64,000 bases of DNA, taken from positions 929,793 to 993,792 of the forward strand of contig PBIO01000014.1 in the NCBI GenBank assembly GCA_002720865.1. Direction: 5' to 3'. Positions 1 through 8,157 of this stretch are shown in pieces. The notes below the pieces were generated by a model, which saw only the letters and a list, made by a program, of their open reading frames with translations, had not been told where the DNA came from and ran no database searches. The position numbers were made by a program, and so were the translations under genes. This stretch comes from Halobacteriovorax sp. (GTDB taxonomy: Bacteria; Bdellovibrionota; Bacteriovoracia; Bacteriovoracales; Bacteriovoracaceae). Numbering within the stretch: the stretch's first letter is position 1; each line of letters starts with the position of its first letter.

Positions 1-283
1 GGTCAAAGTCTTTCAAGAAGGAAGTATCTTATTTGCTCCCGCAAAAGCAGCAAATGCTGGCGGAGTCGCTGTCTCAGGCCTTGAACAAAGTCAGAATGCT
101 TTAAGAATTCCATGGACCAGAGAGGAAGTTGATAATCGGCTTAAGCAAATTATGGAGCATGTACACCAACAATGTGTTGAGTACGGTGAAGATAAAGGTA
201 GTGCTATTAACTATGTAAAAGGTGCTAATATTGCCGGCTTTGTTAAAGTTGCTGATGCTATGTTGGCCTATGGGATTGCTTAG
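1..283 (+). CDS. gdhA: NADP-type glutamate dehydrogenase, C-terminal part (cut by window edge)
   Basis: Reading from base 2, the frame gives the last 93 residues of a GdhA-type glutamate dehydrogenase and stops at TAG 281-283. The conserved blocks LFAPAKAANAGGVAVSGLE and NYVKGANIAGFVKVADAM are those of the hexameric enzyme that interconverts 2-oxoglutarate plus ammonium and glutamate. Only the 3' end is in the window, so the start and coenzyme site are not visible. It is a core nitrogen-metabolism gene and marks the boundary of the metal-resistance region to its right. The next gene starts 10 bases downstream, so co-transcription is possible but functionally unlikely. Confidence 0.93.
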   Translation, partial: VKVFQEGSILFAPAKAANAGGVAVSGLEQSQNALRIPWTREEVDNRLKQIMEHVHQQCVEYGEDKGSAINYVKGANIAGFVKVADAMLAYGIA

Positions 284-293
284 GAAGGTTTTT

Positions 294-674
294 ATGAAAA
301 AAATAATTTATATACTATCTCTTTTAATTTTATCTAGCTGTGCACATACATTTATGAGAGGCAGTGTTGCTAAGAAACTAAGTGCAACTGAGGCCATCGT
401 TTGCCTCGGGAAAAATGAAGTTAAAGTTGGAGATACCATCAAATTTGAAAGATCAGATTGTAGTTGGACAGCTGATAATAATATTACAATGCATGAAAAT
501 ACAAGTATGGGAGGCAATATTGAGCATACAGGATATGGTCGATCAGTATGTGAACTTGTTTATTTGGGACGGGGAAAAGTGATAAAGTTAATTAATAATC
601 ATTTCTCAGTTGTTAAAACAAATAATAAATTTGAATTTAAAGAGTCAACACAAGTTGAAGTAATTCGTAAATAA
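294..674 (+). CDS. Small lipoprotein of the MRGSVA family (copy 1 of 3)
   Basis: 126 residues. The start is ATG 294, 10 bases after gdhA and behind an AGGAAGG-like ribosome site; an upstream in-frame ATG at 222 lies inside gdhA. A signal peptide ends in a lipobox (LILSSC), so the mature protein is a lipid-anchored periplasmic or outer-membrane protein. After the Cys comes a block (MRGSVA, then VCLGKNEVKVGD) shared with the proteins at 45761-46105 and 51442-51783. The C-terminal half has a small beta-rich look (G-KVIKLINNHFSVVKT). I recognise no named domain. All three copies lie beside copper genes, so a metal-stress role is inferred. This copy is the most diverged (KK in place of MK after MRGSVA). 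Confidence 0.8.
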   Translation: MKKIIYILSLLILSSCAHTFMRGSVAKKLSATEAIVCLGKNEVKVGDTIKFERSDCSWTADNNITMHENTSMGGNIEHTGYGRSVCELVYLGRGKVIKLINNHFSVVKTNNKFEFKESTQVEVIRK

Positions 675-692
675 TTATACATGGGAGAAAAA

Positions 693-923
693 ATGAAAAT
701 TCTATTTTTAACATTATCACTAGCTCTGGCCTCATCCTGTAGCGGATTGGGCACTAACAATCAGGAAACGAATCTTTGTCAATTGGGAAAATGTAGATTG
801 GACAAGTCATGTTGTCATAATGCATGTGAAAAATGTGATGGAAAGTCGAGCTGTAAAGATTCTGACTGTCATAGTTGTACAACTGGTAAATCGTGCAAAC
901 TAAAACACAAGAAAAAATCTTAG
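693..923 (+). CDS. Cys-rich lipoprotein, metallothionein-like composition
   Basis: 76 residues from ATG 693, chosen because GGGAGA at 683-688 is a good ribosome site for it; the in-frame ATG at 681 has no such site. The signal peptide ends at a probable lipobox (ALASSC). The mature part has ten further cysteines in about 45 residues in CxxC, CxxxxC and CC patterns, with Lys and Asp between them. This composition suits binding of soft metals such as Cu(I) or Hg(II), or a disulfide-rich fold. No family is recognised. It lies 18 bases after the MRGSVA lipoprotein and 14 bases before the LOG-family gene, so all three probably form one transcript. Confidence 0.7.
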   Translation: MKILFLTLSLALASSCSGLGTNNQETNLCQLGKCRLDKSCCHNACEKCDGKSSCKDSDCHSCTTGKSCKLKHKKKS

Positions 924-937
924 AAAATAGGACATAA

Positions 938-1672
938 ATGAGTAAGGAAAGATTACTGAATAAATCTAGTGAGTGGGGCAAATGTTGCTGCGATAAAAAT
1001 GATGAGTTCCTGCTTAATGCAAGCTCTCCTATATTTGGAGATATCCTACGGATAATTAGAATAACATGGGAGATTGTAAAAGGATTTTATGTATTTAGAA
1101 AGCTTGGCCCTTGTGTGACCGTTTATGGTTCGGCAAGGTTTGGAGAAGAATATGAATATTATGATTATGATTATAGTTTAGGGGAACAATTGGCCAAGGC
1201 AGGTTTTACAGTTTTAACTGGTGGTGGTCCTGGACTTATGGAAGCTGCTAATAGAGGTGCAAAAAATGCAGGAGGTAGGTCAATTGGTTGTAATATTAAA
1301 CTTCCTAAAGAGCAAAAACCAAATCCTTATCTTGATACATTTTTGGAATTTAAATATTTTTTTGCAAGGAAGCTGATACTTGCGAAATATTCGTATGCCT
1401 TTATAGCAGCTCCAGGTGGGTTTGGTACTCTAGATGAAATGTTTGAAGTAGTTACCCTAATCCAAACAGGAAAAATGAAAGCATTCCCAGTTATTCTTTT
1501 AGGAAAAAAATATTGGACGCCATTAATAAATTTTCTTGAATTGACTCTTCTAGAGAATAAGGCGATCAGCAAAATAGACTTGGAACTTATTACAATTACG
1601 GACTCCCCTGTCGAGGCGGTTGAATTAATTAAGAAAAAGGTCACTTCAAAATTTGGTTTGAAATATGTTTAA
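938..1672 (+). CDS. LOG-family protein (nucleoside 5'-monophosphate phosphoribohydrolase-like)
   Basis: 244 residues. The Rossmann-like LOG (lysine decarboxylase-like) fold is shown by GGGPGLMEAANRGA (about residues 97-110) and PGGFGTLDEMFE (about 159-170). This PGGxGTxxE motif holds the catalytic Arg/Glu region that cleaves ribose 5-phosphate from nucleotide monophosphates. The N-terminal 60 residues (with CCC) extend beyond the usual family start and contain a hydrophobic stretch near 35-50. LOG proteins are normally cytoplasmic; why one sits among copper genes is unclear. It is close to the preceding Cys-rich gene and has an AGGA site just before ATG 938. The family call is secure, the substrate unknown. 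Confidence 0.88.
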   Translation: MSKERLLNKSSEWGKCCCDKNDEFLLNASSPIFGDILRIIRITWEIVKGFYVFRKLGPCVTVYGSARFGEEYEYYDYDYSLGEQLAKAGFTVLTGGGPGLMEAANRGAKNAGGRSIGCNIKLPKEQKPNPYLDTFLEFKYFFARKLILAKYSYAFIAAPGGFGTLDEMFEVVTLIQTGKMKAFPVILLGKKYWTPLINFLELTLLENKAISKIDLELITITDSPVEAVELIKKKVTSKFGLKYV

Positions 1673-1738
1673 GAGTATTTGATAAAAAAAATGTTAACTT
1701 GAGTGTTTTTTATTCACTCTTTAAAATTGGAGAAAAAA

Positions 1739-2218
1739 ATGAAAATTAGAAAAGTGTTATTTTTGGTTGTATTAGGAGTTACTTTTGCAACTGTCGTTAA
1801 TGCAGGAATGGGAAAAAACAAAGGACATGGTATGAAGATGGACATGTCTAAAGACAGCTCAGAAGATATGATGGCAAAGCACATGAAAGAAATGGAGGCC
1901 CACATGGCTTCAATGCACAAAACAATGAATGAGATGCATAAAGCAACTAAGCATGAAACAAAAATGGTTTTATGGAGTCAACATGCAAAAGAAATGAAGT
2001 TACATATGGACTCGATGGAAAAAATGATGGGGATGATGAGTATGAAAATGAAGCCGATGGGAATGATGATGAAAGATATGAAAATGGGAGGAATGAAAGA
2101 AATGGGAATGGATAAAATGAAAAATATGATGGGGAAAATGAAAAATATGATGGGCAACATGGAGAATATGATGGAAAAATCATCTGAAATGGAAATGTCT
2201 TCAGACCATAAACATTAG
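1739..2218 (+). CDS. Met/His-rich secreted protein, probable periplasmic copper sponge
   Basis: 159 residues from ATG 1739, which follows GGAGA at 1729-1733; the in-frame ATG at 1703 lacks a site. The signal peptide ends near VVNAG (residues 1-21). The rest is a low-complexity, probably helical chain of Met, Lys, Glu and His with repeats of the type MKNMMG-K-MKNMMG. Thioether-rich chains of this kind bind Cu(I)/Ag(I) in the periplasm in known copper systems (CopC/PcoE-like composition); binding here is inferred. A related Met-rich gene is at 31636-32046. The 3' tail of this gene is duplicated as a relic at 3967-4058. Confidence 0.8.
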   Translation: MKIRKVLFLVVLGVTFATVVNAGMGKNKGHGMKMDMSKDSSEDMMAKHMKEMEAHMASMHKTMNEMHKATKHETKMVLWSQHAKEMKLHMDSMEKMMGMMSMKMKPMGMMMKDMKMGGMKEMGMDKMKNMMGKMKNMMGNMENMMEKSSEMEMSSDHKH

Positions 2219-2254
2219 ATTGATTACTTTATTTTTTTTCAATGAAGGCGTGGT

Positions 2255-2430
2255 ATAAGAGGCAGTTTAATTTTATTATCATTAGGAGTATCGTGCACAA
2301 ATGATACTCCTAATTTGAAAAAAGTCAGTAAAGCTTCTTAGTTGGAAAAAACGCTATATGTATTAAATACTTGGAATTTATACGAGTAACTGGAACTGAT
2401 CATGAGGCAGCTCAATATATAAAGAGTGGG
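2255..2430 (+). pseudogene. Decayed first copy of the DUF411/CopG gene
   Basis: The stretch between the Met-rich gene and the transporter matches the 5' end of the intact DUF411 gene at 4095. Codon by codon, SLILLSLGVSCTNDTP here aligns with SLILAFSLLMGVACTNDSS there. The start codon has become ATA (2255-2257), three bases of the signal region differ, and TAG at 2339-2341 ends the frame after SKAS. Weaker similarity (the shared GATCAT block) may continue to about 2430. The lipobox GVSC is kept. The remaining bases up to 2458 hold nothing else I recognise. No product is expected. Confidence 0.72.
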
Positions 2431-2471
2431 CTCTTAAGAATTTTGGCTTGAAATGCTCAAAAGGATATTAA

Positions 2472-3893
2472 TTGAAAGCATTGCTTAATAGACTCCAATA
2501 TCTACTGGGGCCAATTATTTTTCTAGTCATCCTCTTTTCCCCTTTGGAAATTGAGCAAGACGCACAACAATTTCTAGCAATTTTTTCGTTGGTTATATCA
2601 CTTTGGCTTTTTACAGATGTACCCTTATTTATTTCAGGAATATTGGGTGTAACTCTTTCTGTTATATTGGGCGTAGTTAAACCAATAGAAGCATTTTCTT
2701 CGTTTGCAGATCCAATAATTTTCCTATTTCTTGGTGGCTTTCTTTTGGCCAAGGCATTAGAGATAACTGAGCTTGATAAAAGACTTGCATATAAAGCACT
2801 ATCTCATAACTTTGTCCAAGGTTCGCCTCAAAGGATAGTACTGGCCTTTTTATCTCTTAGTTTTGTTCTTTCCATGTGGATTTCAAATACAGCAGCAGTC
2901 GCTATGCTATTGCCCCTTACCTTTGGTGTTTTAAAAAATCTTAAAGATTCCTATGGTATAGATGATCCACAATTAAGTGAACACCTTTTGCTAGGACTCG
3001 CTTATAGTGCAACAGTAGGAGGTAATGTTACACCAATAGGTTCACCACCAAATATAATAGCAATCGGTCATTTAAAAAACCTAGTTGGTATTGAAATTGG
3101 ATTCTTGCAGTGGATGGTTATGGCATTGCCAATTTCTTTAATTGTTTTTGTTTATATTTATAAGCGCACAGTTTCAAAAATACCGAAAAATACTATATTG
3201 AAAAATATCGAAGAAGTTGAAAACTACAAAGATTTAACTAAAAATCAAAAAAATGTAATAGTAATATTTTCACTCACAGTATTTTTTTGGATAATACCAA
3301 ATTTTTTAACTCTTGCTTTACCTGCTCAGTCTTCTTTTTCTCTTTTTTTAAAAAACAATATTTCAGCACCTATTGTTGGAATATTTTTTGCATCTCTATT
3401 ATTTTTGTTACCTTTTAGTTCTAGTAAAAAAATCTTAACAAGCAAAGACACCTCTCAAATAGATTGGCCAGCTTTGTTATTATTTGGTTCAGGCCTTTCT
3501 CTTGGGAAAATTTTATTTAAAACGGGTCTTTCTGGACATTTTTCTTCTTGGATAATCCAGATGACAGGGGCAACGGGGACACTTTCCCTTATTGTTGGGA
3601 TAGTGTTTTTTACGATATTATTTACTGAATTGGCCTCTAACACAGCATCAGCAAATATCATCATCCCTATTATGATCGCATTTAGTAAAGATACAGGTAC
3701 TAATCCATTGGTGATTATTTTTGTTTTGGCAATTGCCTGTAATTCGGCATATATGTTGCCCGTGGCTACCCCACCCAATATTATTGTTTATGGAACTAAT
3801 AAAATTACGAAATCAACTATGGTTAGTGCAGGATTTGGAATTAATATTTTATGTGCCTTTATACTTTCTTTAATTATTGTTATTTTAGTATAG
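2472..3893 (+). CDS. DASS/SLC13-type sodium:anion symporter
   Basis: 473 residues, beginning with TTG at 2472 behind AAAAGGAT (2459-2466); no ATG fits better. About 11-12 hydrophobic segments are visible. The two family signature pairs are SNTAA (about 138) with GSPPNII (about 190), and SNTASA (about 390) with ATPPNII (about 432). These SNT and TPPN loops bind Na+ and carboxylate in DASS carriers. Substrates in the family are di- and tricarboxylates, sulfate or phosphate; none can be assigned here. The gene lies between two copies of a Met-rich/CopG pair, each half decayed, so it looks like an insertion into, or duplication product of, that pair. Confidence 0.9.
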   Translation: MKALLNRLQYLLGPIIFLVILFSPLEIEQDAQQFLAIFSLVISLWLFTDVPLFISGILGVTLSVILGVVKPIEAFSSFADPIIFLFLGGFLLAKALEITELDKRLAYKALSHNFVQGSPQRIVLAFLSLSFVLSMWISNTAAVAMLLPLTFGVLKNLKDSYGIDDPQLSEHLLLGLAYSATVGGNVTPIGSPPNIIAIGHLKNLVGIEIGFLQWMVMALPISLIVFVYIYKRTVSKIPKNTILKNIEEVENYKDLTKNQKNVIVIFSLTVFFWIIPNFLTLALPAQSSFSLFLKNNISAPIVGIFFASLLFLLPFSSSKKILTSKDTSQIDWPALLLFGSGLSLGKILFKTGLSGHFSSWIIQMTGATGTLSLIVGIVFFTILFTELASNTASANIIIPIMIAFSKDTGTNPLVIIFVLAIACNSAYMLPVATPPNIIVYGTNKITKSTMVSAGFGINILCAFILSLIIVILV

Positions 3894-3966
3894 GGAGATA
3901 TTTTTTTATTCCAGATATTGAGTAAGTATTTAATAACTTTAATTGTAATAAGACATTCAAATAAAA

Positions 3967-4058
3967 ATGAAAAAGTTACAACAGATGATGACTAAAGAAA
4001 CTGAGGAGATAATGGAAAATAATCAAAAGTTAAAAACCTTTCAGATCATAAACATTAG
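3967..4058 (+). pseudogene. Decayed second copy of the Met-rich gene (3' tail)
   Basis: This stretch aligns with the end of the intact Met-rich gene at 1739-2218. The last codons (TTCAGATCATAAACATTAG here, TTCAGACCATAAACATTAG there) and the following GATTACT are nearly the same. A one-base frame change separates the upstream Met/Lys/Glu-rich part (ATG 3967, MKKLQQMMTKETEEIME) from the ancestral SDHKH ending. The 5' part, including the signal peptide, is gone. The upstream stretch 3894-3966 shows nothing recognisable. Confidence 0.68.
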
Positions 4059-4094
4059 AAAGATTACTAAATATTTTCAAAACAAGGACTTGGC

Positions 4095-4565
4095 ATGAAA
4101 AAAAGTTTAATTTTAGCATTTTCATTATTAATGGGAGTAGCATGCACAAATGACTCTTCAACCTCAAAAAAAACAAGTAAAGCATCATACTTACAGCAAG
4201 AGATGGTAGTTTATAAAAACCCCAGCTGTGGATGCTGTACAAAGTGGGTTGATCATATGAGAGAATATGGATTCAAATTAACAGAGAAGCCAATTGATAA
4301 TTTATCAGAAATGAAGGACTCCTTAGGTGTTCCGCAAGATAAAAGAAGTTGTCACACCGCTGTTATGGGGGAATTTGTTTTTGAAGGACATGTTCCTGCC
4401 GCTAGCATCAAAAAATTTCTTGAAGATGAAAATCGTGAAAAAGGTTTAGTTGTTCCTGATATGCCCATGGGAAGTCCCGGAATGGAGTATGGAAAACATA
4501 AAGAGAAGTTCTATGTTTATTCTTTTGATAGTACAGGACACACAAAAATATTTGAAAGATATTAA
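4095..4565 (+). CDS. copG: DUF411/CopG-type periplasmic copper-binding lipoprotein
   Basis: 156 residues. A lipobox (GVAC, Cys17) follows a short signal peptide. The thioredoxin-like DUF411 domain begins at about residue 37 with MVVYKNPSCGCC; Cys45, Cys47 and Cys48 form the CxCC motif. Further conserved parts are SCHTAV, GHVPA, and the C-terminal PxMPxGSPGM. CopG proteins bind a small Cu cluster through these cysteines and help in Cu(I)/Cu(II) handling in copper-resistance clusters; this is known for the family, not shown here. The start ATG 4095 follows AAGGACTTGGC. A decayed copy lies at 2255. The gene lies downstream of the Met-rich relic with which it once formed a pair. Confidence 0.85.
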   Translation: MKKSLILAFSLLMGVACTNDSSTSKKTSKASYLQQEMVVYKNPSCGCCTKWVDHMREYGFKLTEKPIDNLSEMKDSLGVPQDKRSCHTAVMGEFVFEGHVPAASIKKFLEDENREKGLVVPDMPMGSPGMEYGKHKEKFYVYSFDSTGHTKIFERY

Positions 4566-5004
4566 AATGATTAATTATAGAACACAGAACTTTAATACGT
4601 TTTGAATCTGAAAAATTCAGTTTTGTCTAGCTATGATAGCCTCTTTAGTACAGGGCTTGTGGAGGTGGATTAAATGGTCTTATGGGAGGATTGATCGAGT
4701 GACATGTAAAAGAACATGTGATGAAAAATTCTACAGCTCCAAAAAGTCCTCAAGTTTGCTTTTGAACTAATTAAGTTAATAAAAACGTATTGGAAATAAG
4801 GAATATATAAATGTCACATGCAACTCACAAACATAATCATGATTATGTAATCCAAGATAGTAAGATTGGAGCGAATGAAAAGAAAACAATGTTTGTATTG
4901 AGAAAAAATAACGATAAATGGAAAATAATTAATATTCATTGGTCTTAAACTTATTGTTAGTTTGAGTGAATAGGCATACCCTTGAGGGGATACTTGGAGG
5001 TATT
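4566..5004. other. Gene-free stretch with gene fragments
   Basis: About 440 bases without an intact gene. Two coding-like fragments are visible. At 4661-4770 a frame reads GGGLNGLMGGLIE, a TGA at 4700, then HVKEHVMKN and a stop; its origin is unknown. At 4811-4948 an open frame of 45 codons is described separately. ATACCCTTGAGGGGATA at 4976-4992, just before the ribosome site of the next gene, is a poor match to the CsoR-type boxes found further right. I see no RNA gene. Confidence 0.45.
4811..4948 (+). pseudogene. Fragment of an NTF2/SnoaL-like (DUF4440-type) protein
   Basis: A 45-codon frame starts at ATG 4811 without a clear ribosome site and ends with TAA at 4946. Its second half (TMFVLRKNNDKWKIINIHWS) resembles the last beta strands of SnoaL-like NTF2-fold proteins, which end in VLxKxxGKWKIVHxHxS. 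The first 20 residues are His-rich and could be unrelated sequence. The catalytic-pocket half of the fold is missing, so it is most likely the surviving 3' end of a lost gene. The family guess rests on this short ending only. Confidence 0.4.
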
Positions 5005-5433
5005 ATGAAAAGTAAACTGTTAGTTATTTTAATGTCATTATTAATATCAATAAATTTCGCCTTTGCTCATGGTGATGAGCACTCTGAAAAAAAGAAAGAT
5101 CACTCAAGTCATTCGGGACATGATTCAATGGAGAAGAAGGATGATATGATAAAGGGAAATTTGGTGGGTTTGACATGCTTTGTGAAGCACGCCTCAAAAG
5201 GTCCAAGCCATAAAGATTGTTTTAAGGAATGTGCTGAAAAAGGCCTCCCTATAGGGATTTTAACAAAAGATAATAAAATTTATCAAATTTCAGGCGAAGG
5301 ACATGGAGATTTAAAAGAAACTAATAAGAAGTTTTTAAAATATGCAGAAGAGGAAGTTATGGCCAAGGGAAAAGTTTTTACTAGCAATGGTATGAATATG
5401 ATTGTTGTTAAAGGAATAAAGAAGGTAAATTAA
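5005..5433 (+). CDS. His-rich secreted protein of copper operon
   Basis: 142 residues from ATG 5005, behind GGAGG at 4996-5000; the in-frame ATG at 4966 has no site. The signal peptide ends at INFAFA, followed by a His/Asp/Lys-rich segment (HGDEHSEKKKDHSSHSGHD). The C-terminal domain (about 50-142) carries GLTCFVKHASKGPSHKDCFKEC followed by GLPIGILT, a small domain often seen in secreted metal-resistance proteins with paired Cys and His. I infer periplasmic metal binding. It is the first gene of a tight operon (3-base gap, then 16-base gap) with the haem-binding protein and the multicopper oxidase. Confidence 0.75.
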   Translation: MKSKLLVILMSLLISINFAFAHGDEHSEKKKDHSSHSGHDSMEKKDDMIKGNLVGLTCFVKHASKGPSHKDCFKECAEKGLPIGILTKDNKIYQISGEGHGDLKETNKKFLKYAEEEVMAKGKVFTSNGMNMIVVKGIKKVN

Positions 5434-5436
5434 TAA

Positions 5437-5958
5437 ATGTCTTACTTGTTACCTATTTTATTATTAATTTTCGTAAATATTTCTCAAGTCTATGGACATG
5501 GTGGAGAAGATCATGAAAATTCAACACCTAAAAACGATATAGAGCTTGATGCTGATGGCTTTGAAATCGTGTCCACTGCTCCATCTCAAAAAATACTAGT
5601 TAAAATAAACAAAAATTACTTGAGAAACGTAAAAAAGATATTCTCAAATAAATGTCTTTCTTGCCATGGAGTTAATGATTCTCCTCCATGGTATTACAAT
5701 ATTCCTGGGCCAAAACAATTAATGGATTATGATATGAGGGAAGCAAAGAAACATATGAATATGACTAATGACTTTCCTTTTGAAGGGCATGGTAGTCCGG
5801 TGGATGATTTAAATGCACTTACGAAGACTATTCAAAAAGATGACATGCCACCAATGAAGTATAGACTGATGCACTGGGACTCTAAATTAACGGAAGCCGA
5901 AATTAAAGTGATTAATAATTGGATAAAAGAGTCTCAAAAGATTCTAATTCAGAAATAA
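5437..5958 (+). CDS. Haem-binding domain protein with one CxxCH (copy 1)
   Basis: 173 residues with a signal peptide (about 1-20, ending VYGHGG). The central motif is KCLSCHG (Cys73, Cys76, His77), followed by PPWYYNIPG and the DFPF, MPP and LTEAEIKVINNWI blocks of the haem_bd family. It should carry one covalent c-type haem in the periplasm. The protein at 39541-40041 is a clear paralogue with the same PWYY-IPG layout. The position between a His-rich protein and a multicopper oxidase suggests electron exchange with copper chemistry, which is inference. The start ATG 5437 lies 3 bases after the previous stop. Confidence 0.85.
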   Translation: MSYLLPILLLIFVNISQVYGHGGEDHENSTPKNDIELDADGFEIVSTAPSQKILVKINKNYLRNVKKIFSNKCLSCHGVNDSPPWYYNIPGPKQLMDYDMREAKKHMNMTNDFPFEGHGSPVDDLNALTKTIQKDDMPPMKYRLMHWDSKLTEAEIKVINNWIKESQKILIQK

Positions 5959-5974
5959 AATTTGGAGAAATATT

Positions 5975-8134
5975 TTGAAGTTATTTATTTTTATATTTTC
6001 AGTGCTTATAAGCCTTACCAGTTTTGCAAAAAGTTATAATCTGTCAATAAGTGAAAAAATAGTTTCTTTTTCAGGTAAAGAAAAGAAAGGAATGGCAGTA
6101 AATGATTCTATTCCGGGACCTATATTAACATTTACTGAAGGTGACACTGCCGAGATTAATGTAACTAATAATATGAATGTTGAAACCTCTGTTCATTGGC
6201 ATGGACTAATTTTGCCAAATTTTCAAGATGGCGTCCCTTACTTAACAACTCCACCAATCAGGCCCGGTAAAACTTTTACATACCGTTTCCAAATCACTCA
6301 TTCGGGTACATACTGGTATCACTCACATACAGGCTTGCAGGAACAACAAGGTGTTTACGGCTCAATTGTTATAAAACCTAAAAAACAAAAATTAAAATAC
6401 GATAGAGATCTTGTACTCGTACTATCAGACTGGACAGACGAAGATCCTAATGAAGTTTTGCGGACTCTAAAAAGAGGAAGTGATTGGTACTCTATAAAAA
6501 AGAAAACGGCCGTCAGTATAAGTGATGCAATCTCAAATGGTGCTTTCGGAGGTCTTTTAGGGCTTTGGAAGATGAGAATGCCGGGAATAGACATTTCTGA
6601 TGTCTATTATGATGCTTTTTTAATAAATGGAAAAAAAGAGATTCAATACTCTGAATTAAAGGCAGGAGAAAGGGTTCGAGTGAGAGTCATAAATGCAGCG
6701 GCTTCAACTTATTTCTGGACAACAATTGGAGATGCTAATGCAAAGCTGGTTTCCTCTGATGGTGTCGATGTGGTTCCCGTAAAGGCATCGAAGGTATTAC
6801 ATGCAATCGCCGAGACCTATGACTATATTGTTACGATTCCTAAAAATGGAAGTATTGAATTTAGAGCATCTGCCCAAGATGGTTCTGGCCATGTGACAGC
6901 AATACTTGGAAGTGGCAAAATTCGTAAAGCGATGATCGTAAAAGCTCCAGATTATATTGAAAGGACTAAGAATTCGGCTGGCATGAGTCATAGCATGGAT
7001 ATGACTTCTGGCAAGAAAATGGATCATTCAATGCCTGATATGAAAATGACGGACCACTCATCACATAAAATGATGAATCATGATATGAAAAAAGAAAACA
7101 TGAAGATGAAGGAGGGAATGAACTCTAAAGGTTCAGAGTTTAGCTATGATATTTTAAAATCTCCTATCAAAACGAATCTTAAGGATAATAATGTTAAAAA
7201 TATTGAATTAAACCTTACGGGAAACATGTGGCGTTATGTTTGGAGTTTAAATGGAAAAACTCTATCTGAGGTTGATAAGATTAAGATAAGCAGAGGAGAG
7301 GTTATTCGGGTTGTTTTAAATAATAAAACAATGATGCATCATCCGATGCATCTGCACGGACATTTTTTCAGAGTATTAAATAAGAATGGAGAATATTCAC
7401 CTCTTAAACATACTGTTGACGTTGAACCCATGAAGTCAGTAACAATTGAATTTCCAGCAAACGAAACAGGAGATTGGTTCTTTCACTGCCACGTTCTTTA
7501 TCATATGAAAGGTGGAATGGCGCGGATCTTTAGTTATGGAGATAAAAGAGATTCAAGGTTAAATAATTTTGCACTTTCAAACGTTTTAGATATGGATCGA
7601 CATTGGTATACGTGGACTGAGACAAAAGCTGCAAGTCATTATGGATCAATTGAGTTAACCAGCTCAAATACTCGTAATCAATTTAACCTTGGTGCAGAGT
7701 ACGGTTGGAATAAAAACCTTGAAGCAGATATAAGTTATGATCGTTTTTTATCTGATTATTTTAGGGTTTATTTGGGCGCAAATACAGAAAATAAAATAGA
7801 AGAAGAACTTGGTGCTACTGAGACTGTTGGAACATTGGGACTTAAATGGCTCTTGCCTTACTTTATTGATTCAAATTTCAGAATTGACTCCGATTTAAAC
7901 CTCCAACTTTCTTTCGATGTGGATTATTTGCTTTTTTCAAGAGTTGCAATTTTTGGTTACTGGGAAGTTACTAATGATTTTGGTTGGAAAACTAAGTTGC
8001 CAAATAATAATTCTTGGGAAAAAGATTATGTATGGAACTTAGGGCTTGAATATATAGCAACAAAGAATTTATCAATCTTTACAAGTTATGAAAGTCGTTT
8101 TGGAGCAGGAGCTGGGATTTCATATATTTGGTAA
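5975..8134 (+). CDS. CopA-type multicopper oxidase fused to an outer-membrane barrel domain
   Basis: 719 residues, TTG start at 5975 behind GGAGAAA. After the signal peptide come three cupredoxin domains: HWHG (about 74-77) and WYHSHTG (about 110-116), then HHPMHLHGHFF (about 456) and HCHVLYHMKGGM (about 507), the four copper-ligand blocks that oxidise Cu(I) with O2. A Met/His insert (about 335-385, MSHSMDM, MDHSMPDM) resembles that of plasmid CopA/PcoA. Beyond about residue 540 the chain is not oxidase. It alternates polar and aromatic residues (RHWYTWTE, NQFNLGAEYGW, GISYIW at the end), as in CopB/PcoB-type outer-membrane barrels. The oxidase would thus be tethered to the outer membrane. 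A second fusion is at 25373. Confidence 0.88.
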   Translation: MKLFIFIFSVLISLTSFAKSYNLSISEKIVSFSGKEKKGMAVNDSIPGPILTFTEGDTAEINVTNNMNVETSVHWHGLILPNFQDGVPYLTTPPIRPGKTFTYRFQITHSGTYWYHSHTGLQEQQGVYGSIVIKPKKQKLKYDRDLVLVLSDWTDEDPNEVLRTLKRGSDWYSIKKKTAVSISDAISNGAFGGLLGLWKMRMPGIDISDVYYDAFLINGKKEIQYSELKAGERVRVRVINAAASTYFWTTIGDANAKLVSSDGVDVVPVKASKVLHAIAETYDYIVTIPKNGSIEFRASAQDGSGHVTAILGSGKIRKAMIVKAPDYIERTKNSAGMSHSMDMTSGKKMDHSMPDMKMTDHSSHKMMNHDMKKENMKMKEGMNSKGSEFSYDILKSPIKTNLKDNNVKNIELNLTGNMWRYVWSLNGKTLSEVDKIKISRGEVIRVVLNNKTMMHHPMHLHGHFFRVLNKNGEYSPLKHTVDVEPMKSVTIEFPANETGDWFFHCHVLYHMKGGMARIFSYGDKRDSRLNNFALSNVLDMDRHWYTWTETKAASHYGSIELTSSNTRNQFNLGAEYGWNKNLEADISYDRFLSDYFRVYLGANTENKIEEELGATETVGTLGLKWLLPYFIDSNFRIDSDLNLQLSFDVDYLLFSRVAIFGYWEVTNDFGWKTKLPNNNSWEKDYVWNLGLEYIATKNLSIFTSYESRFGAGAGISYIW

Positions 8135-8157
8135 AGTACTCGTATTGAAAGTGAGGG

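Noticed and set aside
1947-2183. Ser/Pro/Phe-rich open frames opposite the Met-rich gene
   Set aside because: They are the antisense image of ATG/GAA-rich codons; similar frames appear opposite the Met-rich gene at 31636.
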